Below, piece after piece: positions 32,601-44,000 of a DNA stretch of 64,000 bases (the first letter of the stretch is position 1; each line of letters opens with the position of its first letter). The DNA comes from Leptasterias polaris (taxonomy: Eukaryota > Echinodermata > Asteroidea > Forcipulatida > Asteriidae): positions 806,001-870,000 of the forward strand of contig JAZGTN010000048.1 of the NCBI GenBank assembly GCA_037783415.1, read 5' to 3'. The notes under the pieces are model-generated. The model was not told the DNA's origin and did not search any database. It worked only from the letters and a program-made list of their open reading frames with translations. The position numbers and the translations under genes were made by a program.

Positions 32601-35600
32601 GCCACAATTATTTGATTATTTTGGTTAAAATGGATTGAATTTACCTCATTTCACAGTTACGCCTATGCCGACTTTGATACAGAAGCTTCAGCGAAGGATG
32701 CTTTTGAGAAATTCCAAGGCTCCCAGCTTAAGAGTTCCTTCTTGAACCTTGATTACGCCATCAGCAAGAAACGTAATAACGCTGATGGAGGTAAGAAATG
32801 CTTCTGTTTTTTTGTTTTTTTTTCGAAGGAAGTCTATAAAAGTTTTCCTTATGTGGGTTGTACATGATTCTTTTGTTTGTACTGCGTGCCCTTAATCTTC
32901 AAATGGATTATAAATATAATCAATGAAACTTTATTTTCCATATTTTGTGCTTGTCCCGCTGCACGTCGCACTGCGGTATGGCCAATGCACCAACATTATG
33001 GAACATTCTCACTATTCACTTCTGTCGGGCATCATCTATTGAATCATTCAAAGCTATGTTAATACTCGATTGCTTTTATTCTAAGATACTACAAATTTTA
33101 TTATTTTTTGTCATTTTGTACATTGCTTTGAAACCTTTTAAAAGGTGTTTATTTTTTAGATATGATCATGATGGTTATTCAAACCGAGTGGAGTAATGAA
33201 ATTTCTTGTGCCCATTTTACAATCAAAAATCAACAGGAGACAAAGACAAGAAGACGCTGTATATCCGAGGAATGTCAGGCGACACTACAACAGATCAATT
33301 GCAATCTCACTTTCCTGGTGCCGACTCTGTCAGAATACCGATGGACAGGGACACCAACACACCTAAAGGGTGAGTTATGTTCACTATGATATTCTGAACC
33401 CAAACTATTAAGATTTGTATAGACCTTCCAAGTCCTCCCATTTTAGGTATTACTCTGTCCCAAATATCAGTGATGTGGTTTAGTATGCCTGGCCTCATGC
33501 TAAGAGTGTGTGGTTTGGGGGTACAGTACCAAATCCATCAAAATACTCCACTCTATGGTAACTCAACGCCCAAATGTTTGGACTCTGATAACTCAACACC
33601 CAAATGTTTGGACTCTGATAAGATTGGTATGCCTGGCCTCATGCTAAGAGTGTGTGGTTTGGGGTACAGTACCAAATCCATCAAATATACTCCACTGTAT
33701 GGTAACTCAACACCCAAATGTTTGGACTCTGATAACTCAACACCCACATGTTTGGACTCTGATAAGATTGTATGCCTCACTGTATGGTAACTCAACACCC
33801 AAATGTTTGGACTCTGATAACTCAACACCCACATGTTTGGACTCTGATAAGATTGTATGCCTGACTTAATACTGAGAGTGGATGGATTGGAGATATTTTG
33901 GAACATGAATGTGTGTTGTCTTCTGTAGGTATTAACTGGTCTGGATTGAATTATGACATATTATTGAAACTTGACTTGTGAACTTTTTATGAATTTAATG
34001 TTGGTTTGATCTTGAAACGTTTATTTTTACCAAAGTTTAATTATTTAACTCGATAGTTTCTACATAACAAATTTATAAACACCTTGATTGTTTGTTGTTG
34101 GTGTAGGTTTGCATACGCAGAGTACACCTCTGAGGGTGATGCAGCCGCTGCCATGGAGAAACTGCAGGGATCTGAACTAGATGGTTACAGTCTAGCCATT
34201 GACTACGCTAGAGCTAGAACTAGCTTCGGATCACCAAGAGGTAAGACAAACTTCGAGACATTCAAGTTCTAAACACGATTCAAGATGCACCTCAAAAGCT
34301 TCTTGATTTTGAGCTTGCTATATATAGTTGAGATGAAATTCAGCACATTGCTGGCTTGGCATAGTGAATCTGTCATTGAAAACGACTGTGGATGATATTG
34401 AATAGTCGGACAGTAGAGGGGTTATCTGTGTACTTTGTAGATGCATTCACCACATTATATTTCGGTGGCTAGCTGGCAGGCATTAGTGCATCTATCGTTC
34501 AAAACCATAGCGAACGTTTGAATGGTCAGACACAGGCATGCAACTTTTCCGCTGATTTCCTCTTTTTTTATTCTCGGTTTTAGCATTCAAAATTGAAAAA
34601 TCTTTGAAATTTAGTAATTTCCTCTTTTGGTGAAGTTACAGTTGCATGCCTGTCAGACAGTAGGAGTGTTGAATGTATTGGTTTGATGTATTAACCATAT
34701 CACATTGCTGGCTGGCCATAGTGCTTCTATCATTCAAAACCAAAGTGGACATTTGAATGGACAGAAAGTAGTAGGGTAGATGGATTCACCTCATAATATA
34801 TATTATAAAAAACAATTTTTGATGATGTAAACTGAAAACAGGAATTTGTATAGTTTTGTCAAATGGGCTATTGAAATGTCGTTTCTCTTTGATTTTTTTG
34901 TTTGTATTTTTCAGCCATCTAACTTGCCCTCATGCTGTTTTGTTTCCCCTTTTGTTACTGGCAATAGTACATAAACTTTGTAGATCACAATGAACTTAAA
35001 TTATTGACTGCTTTTTATCAAACAATACTTCTGTCAAATTGTATACTGTTAATAGGTTACATATTCATGTTTATTATGATGCAAGATTATAATTTATATT
35101 TGGTCATGTTTCATATGATGTCACTAGAATCAAGAGATATAAAAGTTAGTGTTCCTTTGGGAAGGTGAAACTAAATTTTCTAGTTAGTTTCTAGTTCCAT
35201 AGTTACAAAAGATTTAGCAAGACATGGGTTAAAGTTACCAGCAGCCGATGTCACAAAACGCTAGGATTAATCCTATCTCGAGTTAGCACGAGTAACTCGT
35301 TATAACTTATTAAGACTAGTCCCATCTCTTAGCATTGCCTAGGACTAGTCCTAAGTTAGGAAGAGTTTGGTGAAATCGACGGCAGACTCGCTTGGCTTCC
35401 ACATTTTGTTTTGTCAAGTATTCCAACAACTTAAATGAGACATTAACTGGCCCAACTATCGACCTGTTGTTGGGACCTTTAACAGGTGCTCAAACATTTC
35501 GTCAGATTAAATATATGTTTGTTTTATTCACTCAATCACAGGTGGCCGAGGTAGCTTTGGAGGTGGCTTCCGTGGTGGTCGCGGTGGTGGATTCCGCGGT

Positions 35601-37475
35601 GGCAGCGGCGGACGCGGTGGTGGATTCCGTGGAGGTCGTGGTGGTGGCGGACGCGGTGGTGGATTCCGTGGAGGTCGCGGCGGTGGCGGACGTGGAGGTA
35701 GGTACCAGTAACGAATATATTTTAAAGTGAATGATTGATTGGTTGAATTTTAAAGTGTACTGCTCAAATAATAAATGTTTTATTATTAAAGTGACAACTG
35801 TTTTGCAGAGACTTTTATCTTAATTCAGACCCTTTTGTTTGTCTGCCTGTTGCAAAATAGCTGTCACAGACCTGCCAACCTGTACGCATTTTGCGTACCA
35901 TGCACGCATTTTCACATCCGAGTACGGTGGTACGAAATATATGCAGAAAAGACGCAAAATCTAAATCGCGTGTGTTAAAATCTGCAACACGAACGGACAA
36001 TTTTGTTCTCAATTTATTCAACTGTCATTCGTGCGACCCCAAGTGCAAAAACAACCGAACAAAGACACCCTGCATCTGAGTGATTATTATGCGCTTCGAT
36101 AAAAAAGAGGTTGTGCCTAGAACTATATTTTAAATTCTTACTCCCGCTGGAAAACTAATAAACCAATGCGTAACAAAGGGGGTGGGAATGGCGCAATCCA
36201 GTTTCGGTCAATCTTTTACGGTACATTGTATGGCCGTATGCATGGATGTACATGCACACAACGCACGTGTCGGCATCGCCGTGTGAATAACATGGACGCC
36301 GATCGAAGTGTCAGATTTATACATCGTTTCTGTTAGTTTTACTTCCATTAGGGGAGAATAATGGGAATTTAATGGCATGTGATCTTTTTATAAGAGAAAC
36401 AAATGATGAATTGAAGTGGAACTGGAAAATTCTACGGTAGGCTTTCGTTTGTCCGTTTACTGGGCAACCAAAGAAAAGAGTGGAACCTTTCGCATTATTA
36501 TTGTCAAGTTACTTGCATGCCGAGTAAGTTACTAAGAATTTAGGAACATTGTTCAACAGTGCTTTTCATAGTAATTAATATATGTTATTGGAATAGAAAT
36601 CAGTCAACATTTTTTTAAATTTTTTTTAAATATATATTTTATTTTTTTTATTTTTTTTACAACTTTTTGCCACTTTGAGTTTAGCATCTATGATCTAGGC
36701 AATTGGAACATACAGTGCCAACAGTCGAACTGGTTATTTAGTTTTTCTGATTGGGCTTCTGGGTTTGCCGCCGTGCACACAGGCTTCTGGTTTTACTGCC
36801 GCCGCGCTAATGTGGTACTCAAAAAAAAATTACAAGGTTGGCAGGTCTGCTGTCATATTCTTCAAATATAAAGAAGTAATTCTAATTGTTCTGCTTCTCT
36901 AGCAATGTGGATACTGTTTCTAGTAAAGCTCCTTAAAATATATATCCTCTGGGGTTATCAAAATGTCAAATACAACATCTTCTTTCAAAACTGTTCTCAA
37001 AACCCACCTCTTTGCATTTAAAAAATGACCAGCGACTCTCTACAAACTTGTTCTGTTCCTTTCTTTTGAACTGTTTATTTTGTATCATGAGCGAGCGCCA
37101 TGAGCGCCTTTTTTGTGGCGGATACCGGCGGTATATAAGACTCCATTATTATTATTATTATTATCAAAATGTCATGATTTTTAAGACATAATTTTCTAAG
37201 AACATTCTTAAATTTACATCCCAATTTCAATCCCAATTTCAGACCTTTTTGTCAGCATTGACTCTCACCTTGAATTTGTTGGACCTTGTTAGAAATACTT
37301 GTATTATTGTGATCTCTTAAACCAGGCATAAAACCATGTTGAAGTAAAACACAATTTGATATAAAATTATGAACTTAATGTATCATATTATGATAAAACT
37401 AAAAATTGTCCCCCTATTTGCTTTTCTCTTTTAGGTGGTGGTGGATATCAAGGAAAGAGAACAACCTTTGACTGA
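23654..37475 (+). CDS. NCL: Nucleolin, copy 2 (apparently complete)
   Basis: Same gene as copy 1. Exons are 24548-24573, 25003-25054, 26495-26635, 27022-27324, 27441-27543, 27880-27972, 28621-28738, 29273-29427, 30147-30279, 31193-31344, 31954-32086, 32657-32790, 33237-33369, 34107-34240, 35542-35697 and 37435-37475. These total 2007 nt in one frame, 6 nt more than copy 1 because the acidic exon 5 has an extra Val-Glu. A first exon ending in ATG at 23681-23683 (or starting at ATG 23654) would join in phase 0 to GKVQVAQ, giving about 669-678 residues. Four RRMs, the acidic region and the RGG tail are intact and no stop or shift is seen. The downstream neighbour is an LTR element, then convergent SLC46. 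Confidence 0.92.
25677..25821. repeat. Inverted-repeat element in intron 3, unit 2 copy
   Basis: Counterpart of 1632-1776 with the same arms. Confidence 0.6.
29839..30008. repeat. MITE-like inverted repeat, unit 2 copy
   Basis: Counterpart of 5780-5949; arms unchanged. Confidence 0.7.
33470..33886. repeat. RRM4-intron minisatellite, unit 2 copy
   Basis: Counterpart of 9414-9830 with the same number and order of units, so no copy-number change since the duplication. Confidence 0.85.
35867..36849. mobile_element. hAT-like element with CTGTCA duplication, unit 2 copy
   Basis: Counterpart of 11812-12794, with target duplications CTGTCA at 35861-35866 and 36850-36855. It inserted before the segmental duplication. 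Confidence 0.75.
36943..37166 (+). mobile_element. Truncated LINE 3' end, unit 2 copy
   Basis: Counterpart of 12888-13111, ending in the same ATT tract. Confidence 0.65.
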
Positions 37476-37825
37476 GTCTCACCCTCCACCCATGACCTCC
37501 TGTGACATATTGAAGTCAAAGTTATGTTCTGTATAAAGACCCTGCAATGGAACAAACCCAAGATAAGATTCTTTTCAGAGTGCTGCCATTTTGTTTCTGC
37601 CTGCTTACATGCGTTATTGAAAGTAAGGCTGGAAGCATGAAGAAGTCTTTCTGATTACAAAACAAATTGCACTTGAGATTTTTGGTTTGAGAAATTCCAA
37701 GCAGGTCATTTGGCTCAAATAACAGTTTTGTATTAAACTCGCTCGCTCAGTATGTCGTTTGTACATATTAACGCACTAATGTTAACTATCCTGTGTTGAA
37801 ATGGTCATGACTTTGTTCAGAAAGG

Positions 37826-37955
37826 CCCAACTCCAGTTGGGTAAACCCGACTCGTATTAGGAAGTTCCAACACTAGTTGGAAATAACCAGACTCCATTTG
37901 GGAAAGCTTGACTCTAATTGGGAATTTAAACTCTAATTGAGCAAGGCTCAACTTG
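37826..37955 (+). repeat. Palindromic 3' UTR repeat, unit 2 copy
   Basis: Counterpart of 13771-13900; the palindromic units are unchanged. Confidence 0.6.
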
Positions 37956-38600
37956 TACATGTAAGGTAGAGACCACATCCAAGTAAATGGATTTCCAAAT
38001 GTTATATAATTTTATTTTCAAACCTAGTAACCTGAATGTTTGTGCATACCTACCAGAGTATAACAATCAATTATCATGTTGTTGAGAAAACCACTTTAAT
38101 ATAGTAAACAGTAATAACAGTAGATACTCGCTGTTTTTGTTATATTTAAATATAACCTTTAGTCTAAAGCATTCAGATTTCATACCAGCGTATTTTTGCT
38201 GATACTTAATATCAGTGCCTAAGTACTCAACATCATTGAATCTATCTATACATGTACCAGGTTAAATCCAAAAGTGCATCATTTCTTGCATTTTGCGAGG
38301 AAACGTATTAATTTTAAAGAGCAGTTTACATCAAGTACAGGTTTATCTTTTTAAAAAGAGATTTAATTTCTCCTTATTATTGCCAATTCACTTGAAGCCA
38401 TTATCAGATATTTAAAAACATCTCTATACATTGTTGTTGTAGACTGATGTCTTTGATATTATTTCTTAATTTACTTTTAGTTCTGACAATTTTTTGTTCT
38501 TTTACGTTTTACCTCTTATTTTCAACTTGTGTATATATATTTTGTTATTAAATGTAAAATAATTATCAACCATATCTAAGTGGATGTGATTGATGAAAAG

Positions 38601-38606
38601 AATAAA
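38601..38606 (+). terminator. Nucleolin copy 2 polyadenylation signal (AATAAA)
   Basis: Identical in position to 14546-14551. The LTR element starts at 38658, so cleavage 10-30 bp downstream would still fall in host sequence, but downstream U/GU-rich elements may now be supplied by the LTR. Confidence 0.5.
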
Positions 38607-38657
38607 CAATTCGAAAGATTAAAATTGCGAAAATATCTACTTGAGTGAGTTTACTTG

Positions 38658-39630
38658 TGTCGGACCCTGTCGCATTGCAGTCGTCCTCTGTGTGCGTTGC
38701 GCCCGTGCGCTCTTCAGCACGCGATTATCGCAGCGCGCAAATTGTTGTTTTTATTTTACTTTCTTGTTCTTTATAATTAGAAGCGTTAATGATCTAGAGG
38801 TGATCACATCGAAACAATTACTCTCCGGTGTTCTTTCTTATAATTGTATATCACCTCTCGTTGATCTACCCTGTCCCTTACAGGTAGGCTTCTTACTTTG
38901 TTATCTTAATGAATTGTATAAACGATGATTGTATTATTTAATATATTGACGATAATTTTAGAGGAAATATCCCACTCCGTTTTATGTTAAATAAATCCTA
39001 AGTTTATTTGACGTTAGAAAGATTTGTTGACTTTTTGAAGAATGTGTGAGATTGCAATTCTTTCCATTATACATTTTCGTAAAGTAAATTGTTGTTTATA
39101 TAAAAATTACTTCATTGCTGTTTACTTAAGTAACGTCGATCATTTTTGTTGTTGCAATGATTAGAAGCGTTAATGATCTAGAGGTGATCACATCGAAACA
39201 ATTACTCTCCGGTGTTCTTTCTTATAATTGTATATCACCTCTCGTTGATCTACCCTGTCCCTTACAGATCACGCTTTGGGGAGCCGGCCCGGTCCGCCTC
39301 TTCGCAATTTCCATCCCATTGTTTTGATGATAACAACCTCTGACGTTTTCCATCCCTTTGTGCTGATGATACACCAACCTCTGAGAATATCCTTGAAGCT
39401 CTGCTCATCGAAGCCTATTTCTCATAATTAATTACACAAGCCGATTGTACTTAAATCACAACATTATTGTAAATCATTGTATATGTTTTGATGATTGATT
39501 TGAATAATAATATAAGAAGAAGCAATGCATATATAGGCTTATCTCTGTCTGATCTTTATTTTTTTACTAATAGACGAACCGACCAGGTCCTTCAAAATTA
39601 CTTAGCCAAAAGTTAGAAAGACCTGTGACA
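38658..39630 (+). repeat. 5' LTR
   Basis: Starts TGTCGGACCC, ends CTGTGACA, 973 bp. It contains two copies of a 108-bp block (38776-38883 and 39160-39267), a diverged tandem pair of about 41 bp (tttccatccc near 39306 and 39347), AATAAA at 38990, and a TATA-like catatatagg near 39525 that could be the promoter. Confidence 0.95.
38776..39267 (+). repeat. Direct 108-bp repeats inside the 5' LTR with splice-like borders
   Basis: The blocks 38776-38883 and 39160-39267 are identical as far as I can compare, starting attagaagcgttaatgatct and ending tgtcccttacag. After the first block comes gtaggc (a donor-like cag/gtaggc). The second block ends in a pyrimidine-rich cccttacag (acceptor-like). The same arrangement is in the 3' LTR at 45963-46070 and 46347-46454. 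Confidence 0.75.
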
Positions 39631-39633
39631 AAA

Positions 39634-39651
39634 TGGAGGCACCACCCGGAG
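39634..39651 (+). promoter_or_regulatory. Candidate primer binding site
   Basis: TGGAGGCACCACCCGGAG begins three bases after the LTR. Its complement, CTCCGGGTGGTGCCTCCA, reads as the 3' end of a tRNA: T-stem CCGGG, acceptor strand TGGTGCC, discriminator T and CCA. A U discriminator and this acceptor stem suggest tRNA-Thr (Gly or Cys less likely). The tRNA identity is inference. Confidence 0.55.
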
Positions 39652-40008
39652 ATATTTAAATTAGTAAAATTGACCTTTGTTATTGCCGATATCTACTCTA
39701 TTTTTAGGGAAGCTTAATTACGGAGTTATTTTCATGTATGCATTACATTCCATTCTTGTTTTCTCTTCAATGTTGTGTTGATTATTCATCATCACGCTCT
39801 ATTATTCGATTTGTTTGTCAGAACTGATTGATAGCGTTATATATATTTAAATTGATGATAATATTGCATTGATGTCTATTTATGTTATTTTATAACTAGA
39901 TAGATAAATATAAAGACTTATACACTGCATCTCTCTTGAAAATTAAGCATTTTTATCGATTTGGTGTAGGTTCAGTTGTTCAAAACAAAACAATTTGCGA
40001 TCTGCAAA
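39652..40008 (+). other. Retrotransposon 5' leader
   Basis: AT-rich untranslated leader between the primer site and gag. It should hold packaging signals, none of which I can define. A frame upstream of the gag ATG lacks its own ATG. Confidence 0.5.
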
Positions 40009-41097
40009 ATGGCCAGTGAATCTGATTTTAGTGAAGCGCTCAAAGAATTTTTGTCTGCGCATGGGAAGACATTGGATGATCTAAAGTCCGTCGATACTAG
40101 CACAGGTGGAGATGCTACCGGTACCAGTACAAGTTCTTCTTCTGAACCTAAGGTTATCCACGTCGTAGACAAGAGCTCGAATCGATCATACCGGCGACTG
40201 AGGATATTTTCCGGAAGAACACCTACACCTCCTGGAGAACTCGACTTTGATAATTGGCGACGTCTTGTCAGGCAGCTCGTTAAAGATGACACCATATCAG
40301 ACGTAGGAAAGAGAAGCAGAATAACCGAATCCTTGGTACCCCCCGCACTCAATATTGTGTGGGCAGTTGGAGATGGTTCCGCAGAGCAATATTTGAATTG
40401 TTTGACCAGGGCTTATGGTTCTACCGCTGACGGTGATGAGCTTTTGACGTCCTTCCGTTGCTCATATCAAAAAGAAGATGAACAAGCCTCAGCTTATTTA
40501 ATCAGGATCCACACACTTCTAACTCAAGTAGCTGAAAAGGACGGAATTGAGGAAGACCAGATTGACAAGGTACTCTGCAACCAATTCCAGAGAGGTTGTT
40601 TATTTAATGATCCTCTCTTAAACCTGCTTCAACTGAAGACAAGACCAGATGGTCCACCGATATTCATGGAGCTACTTCGTGAAGTGAGAACAACCGAGTT
40701 TCAGCTAGAAGAGAAGTTAGATAGAAAGAAGGCTATTACCAAACGCCCTCAAAAGGCTACTAGCTTCCAAATGAAGCAAGAAGAAATCCACAAGCAGCCG
40801 AAGAACGAAGTCGAAATGTTGAGAGAAGCAGTGGATAGACTACAAAAGCGAATGGATGGACTGTTCAAGAGTGAACAAAGACAGACATTCAGGCACAACC
40901 AACGACCAGCCACGGCTCCAGAAAATCACTGGCCCCGCTCAACAATCTTCTGTTACAATTGTGGAGAAGACGGCCATAGAATGAATGAGTGCAAGTCTCA
41001 GAAGAATGCAATGTTAGTACAAGAGAAAATGATTTCTCGACAACAGACCAGACCCCAAACAAACCGTAGTTCGGGAAAAGGCAACGGGCAGCTGTAG
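40009..41097 (+). CDS. gag: Gag polyprotein, PNMA-like, with zinc knuckle
   Basis: Structural protein that would form the particle and bind the element RNA. ATG at 40009 is in a good context (caaaATGGCC) and gives 362 residues. After an acidic Ser/Thr-rich N-terminus, residues about 62-190 read RLRIFSGRTPTPPGE, then FDNWRR, SLVPPALNIVW and CSYQKEDEQASAYLIRI. This is the conserved pattern of the capsid-like region of vertebrate PNMA proteins (FSG, PPGE, W, ESL..PAL, CSYQKE). A coiled-coil-like stretch lies near 260-290, and a CX2CX4HX4C knuckle, CYNCGEDGHRMNEC, at 315-328 (40951-40992). It ends at TAG 41095-41097, overlapping the pol frame by about 25 nt. Confidence 0.9.
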   Translation: MASESDFSEALKEFLSAHGKTLDDLKSVDTSTGGDATGTSTSSSSEPKVIHVVDKSSNRSYRRLRIFSGRTPTPPGELDFDNWRRLVRQLVKDDTISDVGKRSRITESLVPPALNIVWAVGDGSAEQYLNCLTRAYGSTADGDELLTSFRCSYQKEDEQASAYLIRIHTLLTQVAEKDGIEEDQIDKVLCNQFQRGCLFNDPLLNLLQLKTRPDGPPIFMELLREVRTTEFQLEEKLDRKKAITKRPQKATSFQMKQEEIHKQPKNEVEMLREAVDRLQKRMDGLFKSEQRQTFRHNQRPATAPENHWPRSTIFCYNCGEDGHRMNECKSQKNAMLVQEKMISRQQTRPQTNRSSGKGNGQL

Positions 41098-44000
41098 AGA
41101 GGCAAACAGTTGCCCCAAAATCAAAGAGTCTCACAAGTACGAAGACTGCGAAAACGTGTCAAGGAAACGTTTCAGATGAAACATCAGAATGCATTGCCCC
41201 CAAAGGTGTCGTCGGTAATCAGGCAACTACCCCGGTTTATATAGACGGCCATTTAAGCAAATGCTTACTTGACACAGGGTCGCAGGTAACTTGCGTGACT
41301 GAAGCATTTCACTGCCAATACCTTCCTCACCGCCAGATACATCCTTTGTCGAATCTACTGGTTACAGGTGCTGCTGGGCAACCCGTTCCTTACAAAGGCT
41401 ACATTGAGTTGAATCTCAACTTTCCGGCCCACACCGCTGGTCTGCAACAAGAGACTACAACTCTAGCTCTCGTATGTACTGCTAGCCAGAAAGAAAATGA
41501 TGTTCCCCTGATTGTTGGCACTAACACCAACGTCATTCGAGCCATGCTTAAAGCGTATGATCAAGCAGGTGAAAAGAAAATCATCGATAATCTTTCAATT
41601 GACACTGTTTGGGCAACGTTTTACAGAATGAACTTGAATAATAATGGCGACCTGGGCAAGGTGAAATCGTCTAGCAAAAGACCCATCACAATTGCGCCAG
41701 GACAGGAGATTGAAGTGACAGGACGGATAACCAACCGCAAAAGAATCAAGCAAGAAGTTCTCATCGAACATGGAAGTTCATCCCAACTTCCTAGTGAAAT
41801 AATGGTGAGAAACACCTTGGTTGAATTGCCAGCACATCGGACGGCGAAAACGAGGGTAGTCCTCGCCAATAAGTCCCACCAATATGTGGTCATCCCTGCT
41901 CACTGCAACATTGCCTCTGTATCAAGTATATCCCAGAAGTCAATTTTTCCTGCAGAATCACCTATCGAATTAGAAAATTCGATTGAAGATTCGACTGACT
42001 GCGTCAAATTTGACTTCGATGGTTCATCCCTTCCTGAAAGAGAAATACGTAGAATTAAAGATATTCTGCATAACTACAGTGATGTCTTCTCGAAAGATGA
42101 TCTTGACATTGGGTGCACAACCACCGTAAAACACAAAATTGACTTGTCGGATGAGACCCCGTTCCGCGAGAACTGTCGACGTATTCCCCCTGCTGACTAC
42201 GCTGATGCACGACAGCACCTCAAGGATCTCCAGGACAAAGGAATAATAAAGAACTCAGAGAGCCAGTTTGCGTCTCCAATAGTTCTTGTACGAAAGAAGA
42301 ACGGTGATCTGCGTATGTGCATTGACTACAGAAAACTGAACACCCGTACCATCCGAGATCAATATTCCATCCCGAAGATTGAAGACATGTTGCATGCCAT
42401 GTGTGGAGCGAAGTGGTTCTCGTGTTTGGATTTGAAGTCAGGATACTACCAAATCGAGCTCGCTGAAGAAGATAAACACAAAACAGCTTTTTGGTGTCCT
42501 CTTGGTTTCTACGAATTTAACCGAATGCCACAAGGGATAACAAATGCACCTGCCACTTTCCAGCGACTGATGGAAAAATGTATGGGCGACCTCAACCAAA
42601 CTGAAGTCTTCGTCTACTTGGATGACATTATAGTATTCGGTAAAACTGCAGAAGAACATGAAGAAAGACTAATGAAAGTTTTAGAGCGCCTTCGGCAGTT
42701 TGGTTTGAAACTTGGACCCAACAAATGCAAGTTCTTCCAATCATCAGTTAAGTGTCTTGGTCACGTTGTTTCCAGTGAAGGAGTCAGTACAGATCCCAGT
42801 AAGATAGACGCTGTCAAGACATGGCCCGTTCCGACCACTGCGAAAGAACTGAAATCCTTTCTAGGATTCGCTGGGTACTACCGTCGTTTCGTTGAAGGTT
42901 TCTCATCCATTGCCAAACGATTGAATGAGCTGACTAATGGCTGTGATCTGACAAAGAAGCGTTTCCGGAAGACAACCACGAAGAGAAAGAGCAAAACGAC
43001 ACTTCGAAGTCCAAATGAACCATTCGGCGATTTATGGTCTAAAGAGTGCCAACAATCCTTTGACACAATAATAGAGAAACTCACGACTGCTCCTGTGTTA
43101 GGATTTGTCGACTACAAAAAGCCCTTCGTGATACACACAGATGCAAGTGGGATCGGCTTGGGGGCAGCCCTGTACCAAGAACAAGAAGACAGTAAACTCA
43201 GAGTGATAGCCTATGCAAGTCGAGGGCTTTCCAAGAGTGAACTAAACTACCCGGCTCACAAATGGGAGTTTTTAGCTCTAAAATGGGCTATTACTGATAA
43301 GTTCCACGACTACCTATATGGTACCAAATTCACTGTCCTGACTGACAACAATCCGCTGACCTATGTACTCACCACGGCCAAGTTGGATGCCACTGGTCAT
43401 AGGTGGCTAGCAGCCCTTGCCAACTACAACTTTGATATCAAGTATCGTCCTGGTTGTAAGAATACCGACGCAGATGGGTTATCCAGAAGACCACAACAAC
43501 CACCAAGAGACGACGACGAATCAATCCAAATTGAAGACCGTATCAGTCTACTACGAAACAAAATAAACCAAGGCAGTCAAAATGAAGACGTCAGCACCTG
43601 CACACGTGAGGTTTTCCAGGCAATCTGTCAAAATCGCAGAATTGATGTTCTGGCGAATAACTCTACAAACAGTCAAGAAGACGAGAATCCCCCTCTGGTC
43701 GAAAGTTTGACTGATTCTACACAAGCCGTTCCATCGGAATTCATTGAGTTAGAACCAACGACATTGCCAAAAATGGATTCCATTGATTGGCAATCTTTTC
43801 AACGGGAAGATGAGGTCTTGCGACAAATAATTCACTTCTTTGAAGAAGAGTATAAGCCTACAAAAGAAGAGCGAGCATCATTACAAAATGAAGCCAAAAT
43901 ACTCTTACGCCAGTGGGACAAGTTATTCCTCAGAGATGGAGTGTTGTATAGAAAGAGTACTAGTCATGATGGTCGCAAAATCCTACAATTGGTTTTGCCT

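Noticed and set aside
39976..40008. Longer gag start upstream of 40009
   Set aside because: The frame extends 11 codons upstream but begins at TTG; the ATG at 40009 has a good context and is the first in frame.
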